Below the pieces are notes generated by a model that saw only the letters and a list, made by a program, of their open reading frames with translations, did no database searches and had not been told where the DNA came from. Of a stretch of DNA of 64,000 nucleotides, positions 52,941 through 63,118 are shown piece after piece. The stretch lies in contig JAGYIX010000004.1 of NCBI GenBank assembly GCA_018402205.1, positions 62,001 to 126,000 on the forward strand. The letters run 5' to 3'. How positions within the stretch are numbered: position 1 is the stretch's first letter; each line of letters starts with the position of its first letter. Made by a program: the position numbers and the translations under genes. This stretch comes from Flavobacteriaceae bacterium (GTDB lineage Bacteria > Bacteroidota > Bacteroidia > Flavobacteriales > Flavobacteriaceae).

Positions 52941-55062
52941 ATGTCAAGAGATTTATCACTTACGCGTAACATTGGAATTGCAGCACATATTGATGCTGGA
53001 AAGACTACGACTACAGAGCGTATTCTTTTTTATACAGGTGTGAGCCATAAAATTGGTGAAGTACACGATGGTGCAGCCACTATGGACTGGATGGAGCAAG
53101 AGCAAGAAAGAGGTATTACCATTACTTCTGCGGCTACCACTTGCACCTGGATTTTTCCTATGGAAAATGGGGAGCCTACTGCGGATGCAAAGCCTTATCA
53201 TTTTAATATTATTGACACCCCTGGTCACGTAGACTTTACGGTTGAAGTAAACCGTTCTTTAAGAGTACTTGACGGTTTAGTGTTTTTGTTTAGCGCGGTT
53301 GACGGGGTAGAACCTCAGTCTGAGACTAACTGGAGACTAGCGGATAATTACAAGGTTCCTCGTATGGGCTTTGTGAACAAGATGGATCGTCAAGGCGCCA
53401 ATTTCTTGGCGGTGTGTACCCAGGTGCGTGAGATGCTAAAATCAAACGCAGTTCCTATTGTGCTTCCTATCGGAGACGAGGCTGACTTTAAAGGTATTGT
53501 TGACTTGGTTAAGAACCGTGCTATTTCATGGCATGAAGATAACTACGGTTCTACTTTTGACGTTATAGATATTCCTGCTGACATGCTAGATGAGGTTAAG
53601 CAATACAGAGTTGCACTTATCGAAGCTGTAGCCGAGTACGACGACACTTTAATGGAGAAGTTCTTTGAGGATGAAGATTCAATCACCGAAGACGAAATTC
53701 ATGCCGCTTTGCGTGCAGCCGTTATGGACATGAGTATCATTCCAATGGTTTGTGGTTCTTCGTTCAAGAATAAAGGCGTTCAGTTTTTGTTAGATGCGGT
53801 GTGCAGATATTTACCTTCTCCTTTAGATAAAGAGGCAATTACAGGTATAAATCCTGATACGGAAAAAGAAGTTACCCGTAAACCAGATCCTAAAGAGCCT
53901 TTTGCGGCTCTTGCCTTTAAAATTGCTACTGACCCTTTCGTGGGAAGACTGGCGTTTTTTAGAACTTATTCAGGTACTTTAAATGCTGGATCATATGTAT
54001 TGAACAACCGTTCAGGTAACAAAGAGCGTATCTCTCGTATTTACCAGATGCATTCGAATAAGCAGAATCCGATTGATTCTGATTTCTGCTGGAGATATAG
54101 GTGCTGCAGTTGGGTTTAAGGATATCAAAACTGGAGATACACTTTCAGATGAGAAGCATCCAATTGTTCTAGAGAGCATGGTATTTCCTGAGCCCGTTAT
54201 TGGAATTGCTGTTGAGCCAAAAACTAAGGCTGACGTAGATAAAATGGGTATGGCTTTAGCTAAATTAGCTGAAGAGGATCCCACTTTTCAGGTGAAAACT
54301 GACGAGGCATCTGGTCAGACCATTATCTCTGGAATGGGTGAGCTACACTTGGATATCATTGTAGACCGTATGCGTCGTGAGTTCAAAGTAGAAGTTAACC
54401 AAGGTAAACCACAGGTAGAATACAAAGAATCTTTAACTGCTCGTGCCGATCACCGAGAAGTGTATAAAAAGCAAACCGGTGGACGAGGTAAATTTGCAGA
54501 CATTGTGTTTGCTATTGAACCTGTTAGTGAAGGCAAAGTAGGCCTCGAATTCGTGAATGAAGTTAAGGGAGGTAATATTCCTAAAGAATACATTCCTTCG
54601 ATCGAAAAAGGCTTTAGAGAAGCTATGAAAAATGGTCCTCTAGCCGGATTTGAAATGGACAGTATGAAGGTCACCCTTAAAGACGGATCTTTTCACCCTG
54701 TAGATTCCGACGCTTTATCCTTTGAGTTAGCCGCTAGACTTGGCTATAAGGTTTCTGCTAGAGCTGCTAAGTCAGTTATATTAGAGCCTATTATGAAACT
54801 CGAGGTATTAACCCCAGAAGAGAACATGGGCGATATCGTTGGTGACTTGAACCGCAGACGTGGCCAAGTTAATAATATGGACGACAGAGCTGGTTCTAAA
54901 GTAGTTAAAGCACAAGTGCCGTTATCTGAAATGTTCGGATATGTAACATCGCTTAGAACGCTTTCTTCAGGAAGAGCTACATCGACAATGGAATTTTCAC
55001 ATTATGCCGAAACTCCTCCGAATATTTCTGAAGAGGTCATTAAGGCTTCAAAGGGAGTTTAA
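52941..55062 (+). CDS. fusA: Elongation factor G, interrupted by a one-base frameshift
   Basis: Two overlapping frames (52941-54119 and 54073-55062) make one translation factor of about 706 residues. The first holds the G domain: [29 protein letters not shown] and [10 protein letters not shown]. The second holds domains [22 protein letters not shown] and the C-terminal [14 protein letters not shown]. At the break NKQNPIDS should continue into [12 protein letters not shown]; the G at 54081 is one base too many. Removing it restores a full EF-G. Since EF-G is essential, a sequence error is the likeliest cause unless a second copy exists. Confidence 0.9.
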
Positions 55063-55080
55063 CGAAACTATATTACGGCT

Positions 55081-55386
55081 ATGAGTCAAAAGATTAGAAT
55101 TAAGCTAAAATCATACGATTACAACTTGGTAGATAAGTCTGCCGAGAAAATCGTTAAGACGGTAAAGACAACTGGAGCTGTGGTTACAGGACCGATTCCT
55201 TTACCAACGAACAAGAAAATATTTACGGTATTGAGATCTCCACACGTAAACAAAAAATCGCGTGAGCAGTTTCAGTTGAGCTCTTACAAAAGATTACTCG
55301 ATATCTACAGCTCGTCATCTAAAACAATTGATGCGCTTATGAAACTTGAGCTTCCGAGCGGAGTTGAGGTAGAGATTAAAGTATAA
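55081..55386 (+). CDS. rpsJ: Ribosomal protein S10
   Basis: This 101-residue 30S protein, also known as the NusE antitermination partner, shows [40 protein letters not shown] and the typical hook loop. It comes directly after fusA with no tuf gene between, which joins the str and S10 clusters. A gap of 136 bases with strong hairpins separates it from rplC. Confidence 0.98.
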   Translation: MSQKIRIKLKSYDYNLVDKSAEKIVKTVKTTGAVVTGPIPLPTNKKIFTVLRSPHVNKKSREQFQLSSYKRLLDIYSSSSKTIDALMKLELPSGVEVEIKV

Positions 55387-55390
55387 CTGT

Positions 55391-55490
55391 TTCAAACCGC
55401 TGTTTGAAGCTTACATGTCTTAAACGAAGGTTTAAGAAAGACGGAGATAGAAAAAAATATGGGTCTTTTTTTCTTGACCCAATTTTTTTT
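55391..55490 (+). promoter_or_regulatory. Three-hairpin leader/attenuator between rpsJ and rplC
   Basis: Three successive hairpins lie in this gap. TTCAAAC-CGCT-GTTTGAA is at 55391-55408. TCTTAAAC-GAAG-GTTTAAGA is at 55418-55437. TGGGTC/GACCCA is at 55460-55481 and is followed by nine bases, eight of them T (55482-55490), a terminator-like ending that A-T pairing (55451-55457) could lengthen. The first two are perfect with four-base loops. Such an arrangement inside a ribosomal protein operon suggests attenuation or autoregulation of the rplC-rplD part; in E. coli L4 regulates the S10 operon. The regulator here is unknown. Confidence 0.65.
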
Positions 55491-55522
55491 GAAAAGAGTA
55501 TTAATTAAAAACAATAAATAGA

Positions 55523-56140
55523 ATGTCTGGGTTAATAGGAAAGAAAATCGGCATGACTAGCATCTTTGATGAGAACGGAAAGAATATTCCGTGTACCGTC
55601 ATTAAAGCTGGACCATGCGTGGTTACCCAAGTCAGAACCGAAGAGGTTGATGGGTATAATGCGCTTCAACTGGGTTTCGATGACAAGGCAGAGAAGCGTG
55701 CTACAATGGCTGAAATCGGTCATGCAAAAAAGGCCGGAACTTCTCCAAAAAAGAAAATCGTCGAATTCCAGAATTTTAATAGCAAACACGCCCTTGGCGA
55801 TACGCTTGATGTGACGCTTTTTAATGAAGGTGAATTTGTGGATGTCATTGGCACTTCTAAGGGTAAAGGGTTTCAGGGTGTGGTAAAACGTCACGGCTTT
55901 GCCGGTGTAGGTCAAGCTACTCACGGTCAGCACAACAGATTAAGAGCTCCTGGATCAATTGGAGCTGCTTCTTACCCTGCTCGTGTTTTTAAAGGTATTC
56001 GTATGGCCGGTCGTATGGGCGGAGATACCGTTACCGTTGAAAACCTTCAAGTGGTAAAGATCGACACCGAAAAGAATCTTATTGTAGTAAAAGGTTGTGT
56101 TCCTGGTCACAAGAACGCATACGTAACAGTACAGAAATAA
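55523..56140 (+). CDS. rplC: Ribosomal protein L3
   Basis: The 205-residue early assembly protein reaches toward the peptidyl-transferase centre. [19 protein letters not shown] opens the protein; the extended loop holds [18 protein letters not shown] and [15 protein letters not shown]. It is first after the rpsJ-rplC hairpin region, and its stop shares one base with the rplD start. Confidence 0.98.
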   Translation: MSGLIGKKIGMTSIFDENGKNIPCTVIKAGPCVVTQVRTEEVDGYNALQLGFDDKAEKRATMAEIGHAKKAGTSPKKKIVEFQNFNSKHALGDTLDVTLFNEGEFVDVIGTSKGKGFQGVVKRHGFAGVGQATHGQHNRLRAPGSIGAASYPARVFKGIRMAGRMGGDTVTVENLQVVKIDTEKNLIVVKGCVPGHKNAYVTVQK

Positions 56141-56769
56141 TGGAACTAGAAGTTTTAGATCGCAACGGAAAATCAACAGGGAGAAAGGTCAACCTTTCTG
56201 ACGCTGTTTTTGGAATTGAGCCAAACGAACACGCTATTTATTTAGATGTAAAGCAGTACTTGGCGCACCAGCGCCAGGGTACGCACAAAGCTAAAGAGCG
56301 TGCAGAGATTGCAGGAAGCACACGTAAGATTAAAAAGCAAAAAGGTACAGGTACCGCTCGTGCTGGATCGATTAAGTCTCCAGTATTTAGAGGGGGTGGT
56401 CGAATCTTCGGTCCTCGCCCACGTGCTTATGAGCAAAAATTAAATAAAAACGTGAAGCGTTTGGCGAGAAAGTCAGCCCTAAGCATGAAGTCTCAGGTGC
56501 ATGCATTGCATATCATTGAGGATTTTCAATTTGATTCTCCAAAGACGAAAAGCTTTGTTGGCCTTTTGGAATCCTTGGGTATACAAGATAAAAAGTCGCT
56601 CTTCGTGTTGGCAGACGCTAACAAAAATGTATATTTGTCGTCTCGAAATTTAGAGCAATCTAAAGTCGTAACTACTTCAGATTTAAATACTTACAATATC
56701 ATGAATGCTTCAAATATTGTTGTTTCTGAGGCTGCAGTTGCCCTAATCGAAGATAGTTTAACTAAATAA
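56140..56769 (+). CDS. rplD: Ribosomal protein L4
   Basis: This 209-residue protein starts at the ATG at 56140, overlapping the rplC stop; an upstream start at 56095 lies inside rplC and adds an unrelated 15 residues. The exit-tunnel loop includes KQKGTGTARAGSIKSPVFRG and GGGRIFGPRPRAY. In E. coli L4 represses its own operon, which may be relevant to the hairpins upstream of rplC. Confidence 0.98.
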   Translation: MELEVLDRNGKSTGRKVNLSDAVFGIEPNEHAIYLDVKQYLAHQRQGTHKAKERAEIAGSTRKIKKQKGTGTARAGSIKSPVFRGGGRIFGPRPRAYEQKLNKNVKRLARKSALSMKSQVHALHIIEDFQFDSPKTKSFVGLLESLGIQDKKSLFVLADANKNVYLSSRNLEQSKVVTTSDLNTYNIMNASNIVVSEAAVALIEDSLTK

Positions 56770-56776
56770 ACGGGTC

Positions 56777-57067
56777 ATGAGCGTATTGATAAAACCAATT
56801 ATTACAGAAAAAATGACGGCTGACAGCGAATTGTTTAACCGTTATGGATTTATCGTTGACCCTAAAGCCAATAAGCTTCAGATTAAACAGGCTGTTGAGA
56901 AGACTTACGGAGTGCGTGTGGAGAAGGTAAGAACCATGAATTATGGTCCTGAGCGTAGAACGCGTCATACTAAAACTGGTATTCAACATGGTAAAACCAA
57001 TGCCATTAAGAAAGCTATTGTTGATGTGGCAGAAGGAGATGCCATTGACTTTTACAGTAATTTATAA
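56777..57067 (+). CDS. rplW: Ribosomal protein L23
   Basis: The 96-residue protein at the tunnel exit docks trigger factor and SRP. LIKPIITEKMTADSE and the loop VRTMNYGPERRTRHTK are typical. Gaps to neighbours are seven and nine bases. Confidence 0.97.
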   Translation: MSVLIKPIITEKMTADSELFNRYGFIVDPKANKLQIKQAVEKTYGVRVEKVRTMNYGPERRTRHTKTGIQHGKTNAIKKAIVDVAEGDAIDFYSNL

Positions 57068-57076
57068 TACGAACAA

Positions 57077-57898
57077 ATGTCGGTTAGAAAATTAAAACCA
57101 ATAACTCCCGGACAACGCTTTAAGGTGGTCAATGGCTTCGATGCTATTACTACCTCAACTCCTGAGAAGTCATTGCTTGGCACTGTTAAAAGAACAGGGG
57201 GCCGAAATGCATCAGGAAAAATGACTGTCTCTCACCGAGGTGGAGGGCATAAGCGTCGTTATCGTCTAGTTGATTTTAAACGCAACAAGGCAGGAGCTGC
57301 TGAGGTAATGAGTATTGAGTACGATCCGAATAGAACAGCCTTTATCGCTTTAACCCAGTTTGAAGACGGAGAAAAGCGTTACATCGTTGCTCCGAATGGT
57401 CTTTCGGTTGGTTCTAAGGTCGCTAGCGGTGAGGGATCTTCTCCAGATATTGGAAACGCTATGCGTTTGGCTGATATTCCTTTAGGTACTATCATTTCAT
57501 GCATTGAACTACGTCCAGGACAAGGAGCTGTTATGGCTCGAAGTGCCGGCACTTTTGCTCAACTTATGGCCAAAGACGGTAAGTTCGTTACCATCAAATT
57601 ACCTTCAGGCGAAACACGCTTGATTTTAGCTGAGTGTTTGGCTATGATCGGAGCCGTTTCTAACTCTGACCATCAACTTGTTGTTTCTGGTAAAGCCGGA
57701 AGAAGCCGTTGGTTAGGAAGAAGACCACGTACGCGTCCTGTAGTGATGAACCCTGTAGATCACCCAATGGGTGGTGGAGAGGGTCGTGCTTCTGGAGGTC
57801 ATCCACGATCTAAAAACGGAATTCCTGCGAAAGGTTACCGCACCCGTTCTAAGACAAAAGATAGTAACAGATATATTGTAGAACGAAGAAAGAAATAA
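57077..57898 (+). CDS. rplB: Ribosomal protein L2
   Basis: This 273-residue core protein is needed for subunit joining and peptidyl transfer. The blocks [40 protein letters not shown] and the C-terminal [19 protein letters not shown], with the conserved histidine region, are intact. Full family length. Confidence 0.98.
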   Translation: MSVRKLKPITPGQRFKVVNGFDAITTSTPEKSLLGTVKRTGGRNASGKMTVSHRGGGHKRRYRLVDFKRNKAGAAEVMSIEYDPNRTAFIALTQFEDGEKRYIVAPNGLSVGSKVASGEGSSPDIGNAMRLADIPLGTIISCIELRPGQGAVMARSAGTFAQLMAKDGKFVTIKLPSGETRLILAECLAMIGAVSNSDHQLVVSGKAGRSRWLGRRPRTRPVVMNPVDHPMGGGEGRASGGHPRSKNGIPAKGYRTRSKTKDSNRYIVERRKK

Positions 57899-57901
57899 GC
57901 A

Positions 57902-58180
57902 ATGTCACGTTCATTAAAAAAAGGTCCGTTTGTGCATCACAGCCTTGAAAAAAAGGTTGAGGCCAATGTAGCTGCAGGTAAGAACTCAGTAATTAAAACT
58001 TGGTCTCGAGCATCGATGATCACCCCTGACATGGTAGGTCAAACCATCGCTGTTCATAACGGAAAACAATTTGTTCCTGTGTACATAACAGAAAACATGG
58101 TAGGTCACAAACTCGGTGAGTTTTCTCCTACACGTTCTTTTAGAGGACACGCCGGAGCAAAAAATAAGGGTAAAAAGTAA
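57902..58180 (+). CDS. rpsS: Ribosomal protein S19
   Basis: The 92-residue 30S head protein shows [38 protein letters not shown] and [16 protein letters not shown]. It lies three bases after rplB and nine before rplV. Confidence 0.98.
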   Translation: MSRSLKKGPFVHHSLEKKVEANVAAGKNSVIKTWSRASMITPDMVGQTIAVHNGKQFVPVYITENMVGHKLGEFSPTRSFRGHAGAKNKGKK

Positions 58181-58189
58181 TCTGTAGCT

Positions 58190-58603
58190 ATGGGAGTTCG
58201 TAAAAAATTAATGGCAGACAGAATTAAAGAAGAGCGAAAGAGTATTTCTTTTGCCCGTCTTAATGATTGTCCTACGTCACCGAGAAAAATGCGTTTGGTT
58301 GCTGATCTAGTTAGAGGAAAGCAGATTGAATTGGCTTTGGCTATTTTGAGATACAATTCCAAGGAGGCATCTAAACGTATCGAGAAGTTAGTACTATCAG
58401 CAATCGCCAATTGGCAGTCTAAGAATGAAGATGCTGATGTAGAATCAGCTAACCTATATATTAAAGAAATCACAGTCGATCCTGGCACTATGTTAAAACG
58501 TCTGCGAACAGCTCCTCAAGGAAGAGCGCATCGCATTCGCAAAAGATCAAATCATGTGACTGTCGTTTTAGATTCAACTACTAACACCGAAGCAACAAAA
58601 TAA
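58190..58603 (+). CDS. rplV: Ribosomal protein L22
   Basis: The 137-residue protein lines the exit tunnel with a long beta-hairpin ([20 protein letters not shown]). [20 protein letters not shown] identifies the N-terminal part. The lead [18 protein letters not shown] is longer than in E. coli L22 (110 residues), as often in this phylum. Confidence 0.97.
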   Translation: MGVRKKLMADRIKEERKSISFARLNDCPTSPRKMRLVADLVRGKQIELALAILRYNSKEASKRIEKLVLSAIANWQSKNEDADVESANLYIKEITVDPGTMLKRLRTAPQGRAHRIRKRSNHVTVVLDSTTNTEATK

Positions 58604-58604
58604 T

Positions 58605-59315
58605 ATGGGACAAAAAACTAACCCTATTGGAATTCGTTTAGGTATCATCAGAGGATGGGAGTCTAACTGGTACGGTGGAAACGATTACGGTGATAAAATT
58701 GCCGAAGATTTTAAGATCAGAAAATATGTTAAGGCACGTCTTTCCAAGGCCAGCGTTTCTAGGGTGATCATTGAGCGTACGCTTAAGCTAATCACCATCA
58801 CTATCACCACTGCACGCCCTGGTATCATTATTGGTAAAGCAGGCCAAGAGGTAGATAAGTTGAAAGAGGAGCTTAAGAAAATTACTGCCAAAGACGTTCA
58901 GATTAATATTCATGAGATCAAGCGTCCTGAGCTTGATGCCAATCTTGTTGCTGCCTCTATTGCTAGACAAATTGAGAATCGTATTTCTTTTAGGCGCGCA
59001 ATCAAAATGGCCATTGCTGCCGCAATGCGAATGAATGCAGAAGGTATCAAAGTAATGATCTCTGGTCGTTTGAACGGAGCTGAAATGGCGCGTTCGGAAT
59101 CTTATAAAGATGGCCGTATACCGCTTTCAACGTTTAGAGCAGACATTGATTATGCCTTGGAAGAAGCACACACCACTTATGGTCGTTTGGGAATTAAGGT
59201 ATGGATTATGAAGGGAGAGGTTTATGGTAAGCGTGAACTTTCTCCTCTTGTAGGACTCTCTACCAATCAATCTAAGGGAAAACAAGAAGGACCAAAACGC
59301 CGTCGTAGAAAGTAA
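58605..59315 (+). CDS. rpsC: Ribosomal protein S3
   Basis: The 236-residue protein forms part of the mRNA entry channel. It opens [19 protein letters not shown]. The KH domain has [19 protein letters not shown], and [20 protein letters not shown] is the C-terminal domain block. The basic tail [11 protein letters not shown] ends the protein. Confidence 0.98.
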   Translation: MGQKTNPIGIRLGIIRGWESNWYGGNDYGDKIAEDFKIRKYVKARLSKASVSRVIIERTLKLITITITTARPGIIIGKAGQEVDKLKEELKKITAKDVQINIHEIKRPELDANLVAASIARQIENRISFRRAIKMAIAAAMRMNAEGIKVMISGRLNGAEMARSESYKDGRIPLSTFRADIDYALEEAHTTYGRLGIKVWIMKGEVYGKRELSPLVGLSTNQSKGKQEGPKRRRRK

Positions 59316-59335
59316 TTAACACAACGTAAAGGAAG

Positions 59336-59761
59336 ATGTTACAACCGAAAAGAACCAAGTTCCGTAAAGCCCAGAAAGGGCGCATGAAGGGAATCTCTCA
59401 AAGAGGGCATCAGTTGTCTAACGGAATGTTTGGAATAAAGTCAATGGACTCTGTGTTCATCACCTCAAGACAGATTGAGGCTGCCCGTATTGCCGCTACT
59501 AGGTATATGAAGCGTCAAGGTCAGTTATGGATTAAGATTTTTCCAGATAAACCTATCACCAAAAAACCTCTAGAGGTTCGTATGGGTAAGGGTAAAGGTG
59601 CACCTGAGTATTTTGTTGCTGTGGTTAAGCCTGGCCGCATCTTATTCGAAGTAGCAGGGGTGCCTAAAGAAATTGCCGAAGAGGCCTTAAGATTAGCTGC
59701 TCAAAAGCTTCCGGTTCGCACAAAGTTTATAGTAGCTAGAGATTACACTGCTGCCGAATAA
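59336..59761 (+). CDS. rplP: Ribosomal protein L16
   Basis: The 141-residue 50S protein near the A-site tRNA begins [20 protein letters not shown] and carries [20 protein letters not shown]. Length is normal. It is followed by rpmC after 15 bases. Confidence 0.98.
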   Translation: MLQPKRTKFRKAQKGRMKGISQRGHQLSNGMFGIKSMDSVFITSRQIEAARIAATRYMKRQGQLWIKIFPDKPITKKPLEVRMGKGKGAPEYFVAVVKPGRILFEVAGVPKEIAEEALRLAAQKLPVRTKFIVARDYTAAE

Positions 59762-59776
59762 TAGCATATAAGAAGA

Positions 59777-59968
59777 ATGAAACAGTCAGAGATTCAACAG
59801 TTATCGAACGAAGAGCTTTCAACTAAGTTGACTTCGTTAAAAAAGGAGTATGCAGACATGAAAGTGTCTCACGGAGTTACTCAATTAGAGAACCCGATGG
59901 TTATAAGAGCTGCTAGAAGAACAGTAGCTCGTTTAGCAACTGAATTGTCAAAAAGGGAATTACAATAA
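59777..59968 (+). CDS. rpmC: Ribosomal protein L29
   Basis: The 63-residue two-helix protein sits at the tunnel exit near L23. SNEELSTKLTSLKKEYADMK and RAARRTVARLATELSKREL fit the family. Position between rplP and rpsQ is canonical. Confidence 0.96.
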   Translation: MKQSEIQQLSNEELSTKLTSLKKEYADMKVSHGVTQLENPMVIRAARRTVARLATELSKRELQ

Positions 59969-59980
59969 CACCCTGGCCCT

Positions 59981-60238
59981 ATGGAAAATAGAAACCTAAG
60001 AAAAGAAAGAATTGGTGTAGTGACCAGCAACAAAATGGAGAAGTCTATTGTTGTATCTGAGGTTAAGCGCGTAAAACATCCGATGTACGGAAAATTCGTT
60101 TTGAAGACCAAGAAATATGTGGCTCATGACGAAAAGAACGATTGCAATGAAGGAGACACAGTGAAGATCATGGAAACGCGTCCGATCAGTAAGAGTAAGT
60201 GCTGGAGATTAGTAGAAATTTTAGAACGAGCTAAGTAA
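59981..60238 (+). CDS. rpsQ: Ribosomal protein S17
   Basis: The 85-residue primary 16S rRNA-binding protein shows [19 protein letters not shown] and [20 protein letters not shown], both hallmark stretches. Six bases separate it from rplN. Confidence 0.98.
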   Translation: MENRNLRKERIGVVTSNKMEKSIVVSEVKRVKHPMYGKFVLKTKKYVAHDEKNDCNEGDTVKIMETRPISKSKCWRLVEILERAK

Positions 60239-60244
60239 TTCATT

Positions 60245-60613
60245 ATGGTACAGCAAGAGTCTAGACTTAAAGTAGCGGATAACACGGGAGCAAAAGAGGT
60301 TCTTACTATCCGTGTGCTTGGCGGAACTAAAAGACGGTATGCGTCTTTAGGAGATAAAATTGTAGTTACCGTGAAAGAGGCAACTCCTAACGGCACCGTT
60401 AAAAAAGGTTCTGTTTCAACAGCAGTGGTGGTTCGAACTAAGAAAGAGGTTCGTCGCCCAGACGGATCATACATACGTTTTGACGACAATGCATGTGTGT
60501 TATTGAATGCAGCAGGTGAGATGCGCGGAACACGCGTATTTGGTCCGGTTGCTAGAGAGCTTAGAGACCGTCAATTCATGAAAATCGTTTCACTAGCTCC
60601 CGAGGTACTGTAA
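60245..60613 (+). CDS. rplN: Ribosomal protein L14
   Basis: The 122-residue 50S interface protein begins [19 protein letters not shown] and ends with [20 protein letters not shown]. It also forms the docking site for RsfS in other bacteria. Confidence 0.98.
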   Translation: MVQQESRLKVADNTGAKEVLTIRVLGGTKRRYASLGDKIVVTVKEATPNGTVKKGSVSTAVVVRTKKEVRRPDGSYIRFDDNACVLLNAAGEMRGTRVFGPVARELRDRQFMKIVSLAPEVL

Positions 60614-60624
60614 ATCAACTCATT

Positions 60625-60939
60625 ATGATTAAACTAAAAGTAAAAACAGGAGATCAAGTTAGAGTTATAGCCGGAGAGCACAAAGGTGCTGAAGGTGCTA
60701 TACTAAAAATTGATCGTGAAAAGAATAGAGCTATTGTAGAGGGAGTGAATTTGGTGTCTAAACATGCCAAACCAAGTGCCAAGAATCCTCAAGGTGGAAT
60801 TTCAAAAATGGAGGCTCCAATTCATCTTTCAAACCTTTCCCTCATAGACGCAAAGTCGGGTAAAACAACGCGCGTTAAGTATGAGGTGAGAGACGGAAAG
60901 AAGGTGAGAGTTTCAGTTAAGTCTAACGAAGTTATTTAG
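60625..60939 (+). CDS. rplX: Ribosomal protein L24
   Basis: The 104-residue assembly-initiating 50S protein has the KOW motif [19 protein letters not shown] at its start, then [20 protein letters not shown]. Its TAG ends four bases before the rplE ATG. Confidence 0.97.
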   Translation: MIKLKVKTGDQVRVIAGEHKGAEGAILKIDREKNRAIVEGVNLVSKHAKPSAKNPQGGISKMEAPIHLSNLSLIDAKSGKTTRVKYEVRDGKKVRVSVKSNEVI

Positions 60940-60943
60940 TGTG

Positions 60944-61495
60944 ATGGAATACACGCCAAGATTAAAGAAAGAATATAGAGAGCGCATCGTTGCGGCTTTA
61001 ACCGAGGAATTCGGTTACAAGAATACAATGATGGTTCCAAAACTTGAAAAGATCGTGATTAGTCGCGGTGTTGGAGCTGCTGTATCTGATAAGAAACTAG
61101 TAGATCAATCTGTTGATGAGTTGACCCTTATTACAGGACAACGCGCGATTGCGACCATCTCTAAGAAAGACGTTGCTTCTTTTAAACTGCGCAAGGGAAT
61201 GCCTATTGGTGCCAAAGTAACTTTAAGAGGTGAGCGAATGTTCGAATTTTTAGATCGTCTAGTTACAGTTGCTCTCCCAAGGGTTAGAGACTTTCAGGGA
61301 ATTAAGGCTTCTGGATTTGACGGAAGAGGTAACTACAATTTAGGAGTAACAGAGCAGATTATATTCCCTGAGATCAACATAGATAGAATTAATAGAATTA
61401 GCGGTATGGATATCACTTTTGTGACTACTGCTAAGACAGATAAAGAAGCAAAATCATTATTAACTGAATTAGGTCTACCCTTTAAAAAGAACTAA
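60944..61495 (+). CDS. rplE: Ribosomal protein L5
   Basis: The 183-residue 5S rRNA-binding protein is read from the ATG at 60944; a GTG just before it at 60941 would add one residue. [20 protein letters not shown] opens it, with [20 protein letters not shown] and [16 protein letters not shown] inside. Confidence 0.97.
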   Translation: MEYTPRLKKEYRERIVAALTEEFGYKNTMMVPKLEKIVISRGVGAAVSDKKLVDQSVDELTLITGQRAIATISKKDVASFKLRKGMPIGAKVTLRGERMFEFLDRLVTVALPRVRDFQGIKASGFDGRGNYNLGVTEQIIFPEINIDRINRISGMDITFVTTAKTDKEAKSLLTELGLPFKKN

Positions 61496-61496
61496 G

Positions 61497-61766
61497 ATGG
61501 CTAAAGAATCAATGAAAGCCCGCGAGCGAAAAAGGGCAAAACTTATAGCTAAATACGCAGCGAAACGCAAAGCGCTAAAAGAGGCTGGAGATTACGAGGC
61601 CCTTCAAAAGCTTCCTAAAAACGCTTCTCCTGTGCGCGCCCGAAACCGTTGTAAGTTAACGGGTCGCCCAAGGGGGTACATGAGAACTTTCGGACTTTCT
61701 CGAGTTACATTTAGAGAAATGGCCAATCAAGGGCTTATTCCCGGAGTAACTAAAGCCAGTTGGTAG
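61497..61766 (+). CDS. rpsN: Ribosomal protein S14 (zinc-free form)
   Basis: The 89-residue 30S head protein ends [20 protein letters not shown] followed by [15 protein letters not shown]. It has the longer form with no CxxC...CxxC zinc site, and only one cysteine, so it is the C-minus paralogue type. It begins two bases after rplE. Confidence 0.97.
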   Translation: MAKESMKARERKRAKLIAKYAAKRKALKEAGDYEALQKLPKNASPVRARNRCKLTGRPRGYMRTFGLSRVTFREMANQGLIPGVTKASW

Positions 61767-61789
61767 ACATAAAATAAAGAACGTAAAAG

Positions 61790-62188
61790 ATGGTAACAGA
61801 TCCAATCGCAGATTATTTGACCCGCATTCGAAATGCGAACAGCGCTGGTCACCGTGTGGTCGAAATTCCTGCTTCTAACCTTAAAAAGGAAATTACTAAG
61901 ATTCTTTTTGATCAAGGGTATATTTTGAGTTACAGGTTTGAAGAGAACTCGGCTCAAGGGAGCATTAAAATTGCTTTGAAATACGACAAGGCTACGAAAG
62001 AGCCGGTTATTCGAAAATTACATCGCGTGAGCAAGCCAGGCCTTAGAAAGTATACAGGTTCAGACGATCTTCCGCGCGTTTTAAATGGTTTGGGAATCGC
62101 TGTAATTTCAACTTCTCACGGGGTAATGACATCAAAGCAGGCCCGCGAACAGAAAGTAGGAGGCGAAGTGCTTTGCTACGTATACTAA
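61790..62188 (+). CDS. rpsH: Ribosomal protein S8
   Basis: The 132-residue primary binder of 16S rRNA shows [19 protein letters not shown] and the C-terminal [20 protein letters not shown]. In E. coli S8 represses the spc operon by binding the rplE message; no such site was identified here. Confidence 0.98.
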   Translation: MVTDPIADYLTRIRNANSAGHRVVEIPASNLKKEITKILFDQGYILSYRFEENSAQGSIKIALKYDKATKEPVIRKLHRVSKPGLRKYTGSDDLPRVLNGLGIAVISTSHGVMTSKQAREQKVGGEVLCYVY

Positions 62189-62201
62189 GAAATTAAGAAT
62201 T

Positions 62202-62744
62202 ATGTCTAGAATAGGAAATAATCCCGTTAGAATACCAGAAGGTGTTACCGTTGACATTCAAGACCAAGAAATTACTGTAAAAGGTAAGCTTGGTGAGTTA
62301 AAGCAATCTTTCGATGCTGTCGAAATTAAGGTTGAAGACGCTAACGTTTATGTTACACGCCCTTCTGATTCTAAAGAGCACAAGGCCAAACACGGACTCT
62401 ATCGTTCACTAGTGAATAACATGATAAAAGGAGTTTCTGAGGGTTGGACTAAACAATTAGAGCTTGTAGGTGTAGGTTACCGAGCAAGCAATCAAGGGCA
62501 AACATTAGATATTGCCGTTGGTTTCTCTCACAATATTGTTTTTGAAGTAGCTCCAGAAGTTAAGGTGGAGACTGTTTCTGAAAAAGGTAAAAATCCGATA
62601 GTAAAACTAACCTCTCATGACCGTCAGTTAGTGGGTCAAGTAGCCGCGAAGATTCGTGCTTTTAGAAAGCCCGAGCCTTACAAAGGAAAAGGTATCAAGT
62701 TTGTCGGAGAACAAGTTAGAAGAAAAGCTGGTAAGTCAGCATAA
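62202..62744 (+). CDS. rplF: Ribosomal protein L6
   Basis: The 180-residue two-domain 50S protein starts MSRIGNNPVRIPEGVTVDI and carries LELVGVGYRASNQGQTLDIA and RAFRKPEPYKGKGIKF, the conserved C-terminal signature. Confidence 0.98.
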   Translation: MSRIGNNPVRIPEGVTVDIQDQEITVKGKLGELKQSFDAVEIKVEDANVYVTRPSDSKEHKAKHGLYRSLVNNMIKGVSEGWTKQLELVGVGYRASNQGQTLDIAVGFSHNIVFEVAPEVKVETVSEKGKNPIVKLTSHDRQLVGQVAAKIRAFRKPEPYKGKGIKFVGEQVRRKAGKSA

Positions 62745-62756
62745 TACAGAGGCACT

Positions 62757-63110
62757 ATGGCATTAAGTAAATTAGAAAGAAGGTTACGCATCAAGAGAAG
62801 AATCCGAAAGGTGTCTTTTGGTACCGCTGAGAGACCGCGTCTTGCTGTCTACAGAAGTAATAAAGAGATCTATGCTCAGATCATTAATGATACAGAAGGG
62901 GTGACTGTTGTTTCGGCTTCTTCAAGAGACAAGGGTCTTTCTACTGACGGAAATAAGATTGAACAAGCTGCGGCAGTGGGTAAGGCCCTAGCAGAGAAAG
63001 CAGTTGCTAAAGGTATTTCTCAAGTGGCTTTCGATCGCGGAGGTAATTTATATCACGGAAGAGTTAAATCACTGGCCGAAGGTGCTAGAGAAGGTGGATT
63101 AAAATTCTAA
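62757..63110 (+). CDS. rplR: Ribosomal protein L18
   Basis: The 117-residue 5S rRNA-binding protein shows the basic N-terminus [36 protein letters not shown] and [20 protein letters not shown]. Length and order are canonical. Confidence 0.98.
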   Translation: MALSKLERRLRIKRRIRKVSFGTAERPRLAVYRSNKEIYAQIINDTEGVTVVSASSRDKGLSTDGNKIEQAAAVGKALAEKAVAKGISQVAFDRGGNLYHGRVKSLAEGAREGGLKF

Positions 63111-63118
63111 TAAGAGTT

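Noticed and set aside
54060-54100. Programmed frameshifting in fusA
   Set aside because: No slippery heptamer, in-frame stop at the shift or downstream structure was seen, and EF-G genes are not known to need recoding.
54073-55062. The second part of fusA as an independent gene starting at 54073
   Set aside because: The start falls in the middle of an EF-G domain, and the residues match EF-G only when joined to the upstream frame.
55532-55933. A 133-residue minus-strand frame opposite rplC
   Set aside because: It lies wholly within rplC, has no family motifs, and its composition follows from the codons of the ribosomal gene.
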